Origin: Icerya purchasi
Taxonomy: Eukaryota; Arthropoda; Insecta; Hemiptera; Monophlebidae
Length of the DNA: 64,000 nucleotides
NCBI GenBank assembly: GCA_039619475.1
Contig: CM077115.1
Span: forward strand, 179,324,695 to 179,388,694
Direction of reading: 5' to 3'
Each line of letters starts with the position of its first letter. Positions within the stretch are counted from its first letter, which is position 1. This document shows positions 57,700 to 64,000 of this stretch, in pieces. A program made the position numbers and the translations under genes. Below the pieces are notes generated by a model, which saw only the letters and a list, made by a program, of their open reading frames with translations, made no database searches and had not been told where the DNA came from.

Positions 57700-59899
57700 C
57701 ACCCGAAGACGACCAAAAAAGCTTATTCGCATTATGCAGATCAATATGTAGAAGGAATGGCGAAAGCTAAGGGTGAGGTTCTTTACAGATTGGCGGTTGA
57801 CGAAGAAGTTATACTTGTCCAAGAAACCCACGCCTCCGATAGTCAGCAGTTATTCTTCTTCTTTATAGTGCCATACTTAATTCCTGAGCGTCAGCGACTA
57901 CCTATTCGTACATCTCAGCTGTACAGACATAGGTAGTGTACTAGGCAATTGTTTATATACAGTACGAATGTGTACACACGCAAGACTACATTCAGAACCG
58001 ATGGTAGCTGCTTGTTATCGCGCTACCAGTGCAGTCCCGTGTGGGTCTACTGTGTACTGACCTAACGCGCATATGATATTGAACGTGGTGGTTTGCCATT
58101 GCCTTTCACGTGAATATTAGCGATTATTTTATTTATTTATTTAATTCTGTCGTCGCTCGGGATCGAACCCGCGATCTCCATAACGGAAGTCAAGCGTTCT
58201 AGCAACTAGGCTATCGCGACCAGCAGTTATTAAGAACGGGAGAAATGCCAGGATTTGTGATAGCAGGAGCTATTTGCAGTAAATAACATGGAATTACCAC
58301 ACATATAAAATCCGATATAGAGTACCAGTTACCGGATAAGAAAAATGAAATCTCATTCATAAATATCTGTGTGAATGACTTGAATATTTGTCAAGTCTAT
58401 AAACTACTACGTTGCAAATGGCGTGCCTATGCGCTCCCTAGTTTAAATTCATTAGTTGTTGCAATACTGAGGTCAGGAAAAGATCTATTAAAAGCCGATA
58501 ATTACAGACCCCCTGGCCCCAACAATTGAGGCACATTTACCAGCGGATCAAGTAAGCTTCAGACCTGAACGTAGCTGCATAGAACAAGTAGCCTCCCTAA
58601 AATCGTTCATAGGAAATGGTTTTCAAAAAGGTCTTAAATCAGCTGCAGCCTTTAATGACTTGTCATCAGCTTATGACACGGTCTGGCGACATGGCATATT
58701 TTAAGGAAATTTATCCAAATTTATCCTTGTAGAACATTGTATACGTTACTCAACGAAATGTTATCTAATCGAATATTTCCGTACGATTCAGGGAGTAAAT
58801 CACATTGACTTATTGCCGGACTCCCACAGGGGTCTGTATTATCAACACTTTTATTTAACATGTATATACACATGATCTGAATACTACCGCGAATAGATTT
58901 ATCTACGCTAATGATATCGCGCTGGCAGTTCAAAGCAAACATGTCCCATATCTGGAGAAAACGTTGGAAACCGATCTCGAAAACCTTCCACAATATTTTC
59001 AAGAATGGCATCTCAAAATGAATCGAAATAAAACTGTTCTACACGCTTCCACTTAACGACAAAACTCGCAAACACGGGGCTGAGTGTTCAATGTAATTCA
59101 GAAACATTAAAATACGAGCCGCAGCCCAAATTCCTCGGAGTCACTCTGGATAGGCAGCTAACATTTCGTTAAGCATTTAGAAAATACAACAGTAAAATTC
59201 AAAACTAGAAATAACATTATACAAAAACTTACTGGTACATCATGGGGCTCTTCTACAGCCGTACCGAGAACAGCGGCACTAGCCTTGCTTTACCCTCTAG
59301 TGGAATACGCCTGTTTGGTTGAATAGCTATCGCGCGAAAAAACTTGATTCGCAGCTAAACTCAACGATGAAGTTAATTACTGGCACGGTGATGTCAACTC
59401 CCATAGCTGTCTGTGTTAAGTAACATTCTCCTGACATCTGTCGGAAAAGAGCTGCTATGAACGAATGGTCAAAGTATAAAATTAACCCAAGTCTCTTCCT
59501 ATAAACAATCATCTGTTCAAAGCAAAAAAGTCGAGGAAATCGGCATTTGTTACAGCGGAAAACTTACTAACCTAAGAATTCGTGAACATACAGGAATGGC
59601 GAAAACAATGGAACATGTCGAACCCTGACCATCGGAAATTGACCGCTTATCCTTCAGCTTCCTCGCAAACATTGGGTACAATTAAATCGTATCCGGACAA
59701 AAAGAGGATGATGCAATGAACTGTTGACGCGGTGGAAATTGAAAAATGACGCTGCTTGCGATTGTGGCAATCCACAACAATCCATCGAATATATCGTCCA
59801 CAAATGCCCAAGCAGAGCTTTTAACGGATCGTTTCAAGATATACGTAAAGTTTTTGACGCAGCCTTGACGTGGTTGCGTGGCATAAATATAATTTTGTA
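57700..59899 (+). mobile_element. Jockey-like LINE (+), decayed, interrupted by a SINE
   Basis: The endonuclease start near 57735 (IRIMQIN, then KGEVLYRLAVDEEVILVQET) includes the catalytic Glu in QETH. After the SINE the frame resumes QQLLRTGEMPGFVIAGAI and HIKSDIEYQLPDKKN. An internal deletion near 58440 joins it to RT: VVAILRSGKDLLKADNYRPP, SFRPERSCIEQVASLKSF, SAAAFNDLSSAYDTVWRHG (first Asp site), GVRQGSVLSTLLFNMYIHDL, and YANDIALAVQSKH (YADD changed to YAND). Then come FQEWHLKMNRNKTVLH, NNIIQKLTGTSWGSSTAV and LALLYPLVEYACL. The C-terminus, ending near 59899, has CDCGNPQQSIEYIVHKCPS, a CCHC-type zinc motif. Many frameshifts; the usual length is about 900 codons. Confidence 0.85.
57855..58220 (-). 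mobile_element. tRNA-derived SINE, copy 2, with 11-bp target duplication
   Basis: Almost identical to 15076-15446. From 58220 on the minus strand there is the tRNA-like head with the same A box and B box (GGTTCGATCCC), then the body ending CTTTATAGTG-complement at 57861. Perfect direct repeats CAGCAGTTATT flank it (57844-57854 and 58221-58231). Removing the SINE and one repeat restores SDSQQLLRTGEMPG in the LINE endonuclease. Confidence 0.95.
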
Positions 59900-60003
59900 A
59901 TCCCGCATCCGAAAAGAAGAAAAAGATGCGCATATACATTTTTATTGGAGCTCCGATACGTAGTGTCCTCGGAAAAGCGACATAACATATTTGTTTGTCC
60001 CAC

Positions 60004-60307
60004 CAGGCTCGTGCCCAGAATTTTGGAGGGGGGGGGGGCTTTGAAAATTTTCTTCGCATATTTATTTTATAAATAAAAATACATTTTTCACTAATATTCA
60101 TGCTATTAATAGTTTTCATCATCTTGATTTATATATTAATAATTTAAATAAACGAATTACTGTATAAACATTAATAAAAATTACATGTGTTATTGATTAT
60201 ACTCGTAACAAAAAATTTTGCATAAAATATTAATGAAGTACCTAAGCTATTTCGGTTCTCATGGGAGGGGTTTAACCCCCAAAACCCACCCCGTGGACAC
60301 GGCCTTG
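60004..60307. mobile_element. hAT-type MITE (304 bp)
   Basis: It starts CAGGCTCGTGCCCAGAATTT and ends, inverted, CAAGGCCGTGTCCACGGGGT, sharing the CARGCYCGTGYCCA pattern. A perfect 8-bp target duplication TGTCCCAC flanks it (59996-60003 and 60308-60315). The interior has a G-run after the left end and AACCCCCAAAACCCACCCCG at the right end. No coding. Confidence 0.9.
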
Positions 60308-60419
60308 TGTCCCACCTACTAATGTAATTTACGCAGATCATTGTTAAACTTCTAAATTATAATTATTAATTTTTGTTAATTTTTTTGTTTGTTTCTATAA
60401 AATATTTTATCTAAAGATC

Positions 60420-61420
60420 GTATATTTTTTATATTACTTCGAAATCGGATGAAGACGATTTATTTTTATTGACTTTAAAAACAAATAGGTTATATGTTTG
60501 CTTTTTTAAGTTTGTTCGCGCGTAATGACCACGTAAACCGATTTTAATGATTTTTGTTGAAGTCGTTAAAATAAACTTGAAAAAAAAAGACGACCTCTTT
60601 AGAGGTACGTATACTTTTTTTTTTTTTATTCCAGACAAAAATTAACCGAAGAAAAATTTTAATTAGAATATAGGAAAAATATGAACCCCGAAAATTCTAA
60701 AATTAAAGGGCAGACGACACGAGTGATTTAAAGTATTATCGACGTTCGTTTCTTATATGTAGGTTCGAATAAAGTTAATAAATTTGAAACCCCCATAGCG
60801 CGTTTTGCAAGCTCATCGCTGGCGGCGATAATACGTTCGAACATCGTACTCTTAAACATCTAGAGCATTTTATGGAGTATACAGAAGGTAGCACAGCATG
60901 TTTAGCCGTTTTTTTTCGTATTATCACCAAAAAATACGTTGAAAATTGTCAAGATAGTTTTTTTTTTTTTTAAATACCAATTTTAAGATTTATATAAAAA
61001 AACAAACAGTCAAAAATAGTTACTACAGTAAAATATACCCTTAAAAAGAAATACGATTATTCTTAAACAACATTTAATCCTTAATATTACAGTCTTCTCG
61101 GTATTCGGATCGCAACAGTTAAAAACCGTATTAAATATTCTTGATGTTTTCAATACTTGGCTTATGAAATTGCCCGTATTGATCGTTTAGTGGGGTTTTT
61201 TAGTTGCAATTTAAATTTATTGCCGACTACCTTAATTGAGGTATTCATCTTGTTTCGAAATAAATCCCCTTTGAAGGGTATAATATTTTACTGGATATCT
61301 TTTATCGGTTACTTACACTTAATTTTGTAGTACATGTTTTTCAAGTTTTAGAGTAAATCCTAAAGTCGATACTTTTAATTAAAACAAAACAGTTTTTTCT
61401 ACACTGTACGATAAATGAAG
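60420..61420. repeat. Diverged pieces of foldback-type and related repeats
   Basis: 60465-60575 has GACTTTAAAAACAAATAGGT, TTGTTCGCGCGTAATGACC and CGATTTTAATGATTTTTG, as at 21.1 and 44.4 kb. 60970-61300 has AAATACCAATTTTAAGATTT and AAATATACCCTTAAAAAG, then inverted-looking CCTTTGAAGGGTATAATATT about 200 bp on, which suggests another worn hairpin element. Confidence 0.4.
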
Positions 61421-61449
61421 TTTTTCACGTTTCTCGAAACAATTATAAA

Positions 61450-62460
61450 ACGAAAATTTTAGTCTCCGTTTCAGTCGGACTGTAGAGAAATAGGCTGAAT
61501 GAAGGAATTCCTGATTATCATGATCTGGAAATTATTCGAAAGGCAGAATATTACGTTTTTAGGGATTTTCGATTAGCTGCACCACTACTACTATATATTA
61601 TTGATCTGTAGACGTGTTGAGGTTTGTGTAGTCTGATTCAAAATGTGCTGGCCAATTTTTGCATTAAAATTTCTTTTCTGCATTCATTTTCGTCTGAAAA
61701 ACTTTGCTATGCTCTTGCTAGATTAGTTTGCGATCGAAATAGTTAATTGATTGTACCGTACGAAGAGCTATGCTGTTCAGGTGGAGATGTGATTTGTTGA
61801 GAATGCATTACGGATCTTAATTGTTGAATTTGAAATATTTTTAAACGGAATTTTTTTCGTGTATTGTTTTGTACTTCAGAAACAGTGACGTGTCATTTGC
61901 GAATAGCAGAATTGCTATAATTTCTTCTAGATTATTCGGTATTTGAACGAAATTCCTACTTAATGCTGCTTCTTGAACGCAGTATTATATTTTATCTAGT
62001 CTATTCGAGTTTGATGTTGACTTCTTATCTTACCCTAAACGTTTAAACTGAGAGGTAGTTTCCTATGCAGTTATGTTAGTCGTTCTAGTCGTGTAGAGTT
62101 TGTATTATTTTGTATCTCCGTAATCGAACGTTACGATCAACTACCCCGAATAGTTCTACGTCGATAAAATTATTTGCGATGAAGCTGGCGTAGGTATATA
62201 TTATTGCATCTGGCTTAAATCCGTATACTGATTTCGACTTGGGAGATTATTACTAATTTCAATAATAGTCAGCAAGACGTTTCGTTGAATACTCTTTCAT
62301 CGTATTCACTTTTTGTTGCTGCATCGTTTTCAAATTTATTTCAGTATTTTATTTAAATTCAAAAGCGCAGTTAATAACCTACTTTGATAAGTACACTTTT
62401 GTTGGCTGGAATTGGTTGAGAATTGATTACTGCATCCGGTGATTTTCTTAATGTGTACCA
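61450..62460 (-). mobile_element. LINE reverse-transcriptase relic (Jockey/CR1-like)
   Basis: The minus strand at about 61950-61870 reads NNLEEIIAILLFANDTSLFL, where FANDTSLF stands for the YADD strand (usually FADDTALF). Before and after it are broken frames with VQSINYFDRKLI and TFDYGDTKQYKLYT-like text. No other catalytic site survives. Confidence 0.45.
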
Positions 62461-62649
62461 CATTTGCTGGTAATTTTATTTTCAGTTAATATTATTTGTA
62501 GATTTCTTTTTGTTTGTTAAAATTATTTAGAATTTAATTTTTTTTCTTTCTTTTGTTTATCGGAACGTTATAACATTATTTTTTTTATTGATATTTTAAT
62601 TGCCACAGCTAAAAAGGGCGACTATCAAGACTTGGAAAAGTTAGGTTTT

Positions 62650-64000
62650 AAATTTAATTCGATACTGACATTAGAAAAGAACAAATTGGGGTAATCAATG
62701 CGGAAGGAACGGTTGTAATAATGGAAGAAGCATTACAGGTAGTAGCAAGTCCAAATCTCAACAGGCGAGTATAGAAAGTATACTAGGGATGGATTCAACA
62801 ATCTGTTTCCGAGGGGGAAATTTATGTTCTTGGGAGGGGATGGGTTTTTTTTTATATTTTTACCGAGAATTTTTTTTTTTTTTTTATTTGGGATATTCTG
62901 AATAAAACCAAATATATATATATGTATATGTGAAAAATGATTTATTATGTACGAAAAAGCAAGTGTGAACGATAAATTTCAAGTAAAATAACCGATTATA
63001 AACAAAAATGTTTTCTCAATTGGTTTTAAAATTATTAATTCTAATTTTAGCATTAAAGAACGGATTGTAAAAACATTCTAACGGGTTCATTATCTTTTTA
63101 TGGGCGTAGTTAGAAGGGGGCAGGCAAGGGAAGGCAGTGCCCACCTCAGAAAACTCGTTGCCCCCTCTAGAAGAATCGTCAAAATGTCACACACGGAGAA
63201 TAATCTGAAAAGTGTAAAAGTACAATGTACTTCGAAATTGATACCGTGATTATCGTATAGTTCCCGTTTACGCTGACAAAAAAGTGTACTAACTGCAGCT
63301 AATTGTTTTTTTCAGCTCGGGAGTATTTTACATGCAATAAAAGCGTATCAGTTTTTTCACAGAATAACAAGCAAAGGTTAAAGGCAAATTTTAAAAGATC
63401 ATTTTTTTTTTATCCGTATTTTATGAAATTTCATTTTTCCGTCGAAAATAAATTTCGTAATTTTGAAATTTCAAAATATACGACTAACCGAACTATTTCA
63501 AAATGTTTTGACAGCAACTTTTGACATAACTAACGAATAAAAATAATTATATTTCCTATTAAGTTGTTGCATTCTTAAACACAGTTTGTATTAAGTTCTG
63601 GGCAATTTCAGAGTTCTGGAGGGGCATCGCCCCCCCCAAAAAAAACCCACACTGGATTCATCCCTGAAGTATACTGTTCGGCTAATAAGGAAGAGCACTT
63701 GAAGAAAATATAATCGGGATTGCCAATATAAAGGAAGAATGAAATATGGATACAGTGGAACGGAACTGGGACGAGAGAGAAAAACGATAGCGAAAAGATC
63801 GGGAGGGAAGTGTGGCCGTCTGAGATTGAAGAGCGCCTGAGAAGAGAGGTTTCGAGAACCGTGAGGAGGTCGGAAAATTAGGCTGAACTGCCCCGTAATG
63901 GAAGTTAGGATTTGAGGAGGAAGGCTACATATAAATATTCGGAGTCTGTAATCATTTTCCACATTTGATGTTTTTACAAAACTTTATTGTCTCATCTGCG
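62650..64000 (-). mobile_element. I/R1-group LINE 3' copy (6), interrupted by hAT-type element
   Basis: The minus-strand frame set at 63962-63700 contains LPSRSFRYRFSLSSQF-like text and then GNPDYIFFKCSS, matching the family's zinc-binding C-terminus CNADHVFFQCSS. After the hAT-type insertion the text continues in the same sense: RLLRFGLATTCNASSIIT, for LRLKLPAPYCDSYILSF in copy 4. The copy may extend beyond the right edge of the window. Confidence 0.65.
62784..63666. mobile_element. hAT-type element, non-autonomous (883 bp)
   Basis: The ends read TAGGGATGGATTCAACA at 62784 and, inverted, CAGGGATGAATCCAGTGTG from 63666. A perfect 8-bp target duplication AAGTATAC flanks it (62776-62783 and 63667-63674). 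The C/G-runs near the right end (CCCCCCCC at 63630) and AGGGGG-type runs near the left resemble other insect hAT-type MITEs. The 73-codon frame at 63303-63524 is not recognised. Confidence 0.85.

Noticed and set aside
1..64000. CRISPR array, operon, phage or prokaryotic defence system
   Set aside because: The only direct-repeat arrays are contiguous tandem repeats without spacers. Coding pieces are intron-split or eukaryotic transposons, and there is no clustering of co-directional bacterial-type genes.

Overview
The window looks like AT-rich nuclear DNA from an insect, possibly a hemipteran, although the order is a guess. It has no operons, ribosome-binding sites or dense ORFs. What it holds is a few short spliced exons in a large field of broken LINEs, tRNA-derived SINEs, hAT, mariner and Helitron-type elements, MITEs and microsatellites.

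One host gene is recognisable, on the minus strand. Three exons (41040-41196, 36531-36789 and 17061-17275) have matching splice phases. Together they encode the end of the third intracellular loop, TM6, TM7 and the very short C-terminal tail of a D2-like dopamine receptor (Dop2R). The last intron is about 19.3 kb and the one before it about 4.25 kb. Both, and the sequence beyond 41196, are filled with transposons. I did not find the 5' exons (TM1-TM5); they probably lie beyond position 64000 or are too short for me to see.

Layout. 1-1.76 kb: Jockey-type LINE (minus). 2.94-6.13 kb: candidate non-autonomous Helitron. 6.6-7.1 kb: 22-bp tandem repeat followed by a possible transposase start. 7.1-12.1 kb: RTE-like LINE 5' end and two copies of an I/R1-group LINE with RNase H. 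15.1 kb: tRNA-SINE. 15.4-17.06 kb: 3' flank of Dop2R. 17.3-36.5 kb: last intron, holding an endonuclease relic (20 kb), more I/R1-group LINE copies (25-26.5 kb), and an RTE-like LINE (27-31.5 kb) split by a 1.26-kb hAT element and by a mariner with an intact 358-codon transposase. 37-38 kb and 46-47 kb: two copies of an unusual foldback element. 39.5-40.1 kb: hAT-type MITE. 42.3-43.7 kb: another I/R1-group LINE. 43.8-47.1 kb: nested small repeats. 48.9-59.9 kb: LINE fragments on both strands, two SINEs and one SINE-into-LINE insertion. 60-64 kb: two hAT-type MITEs and further LINE relics.

The window records layered insertion rather than a gene system. Several insertions can be dated relative to each other, because removing the insert and one target-site copy rejoins the reading frame or the host repeat. 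The least explained features are the foldback element, the splice-like mini-exons inside the Helitron candidate, and the short 3' tail shared by LINE and SINE copies. I saw no prokaryote-like defence or biosynthetic system. All similarity calls rest on reading motifs by eye; no database search was run.
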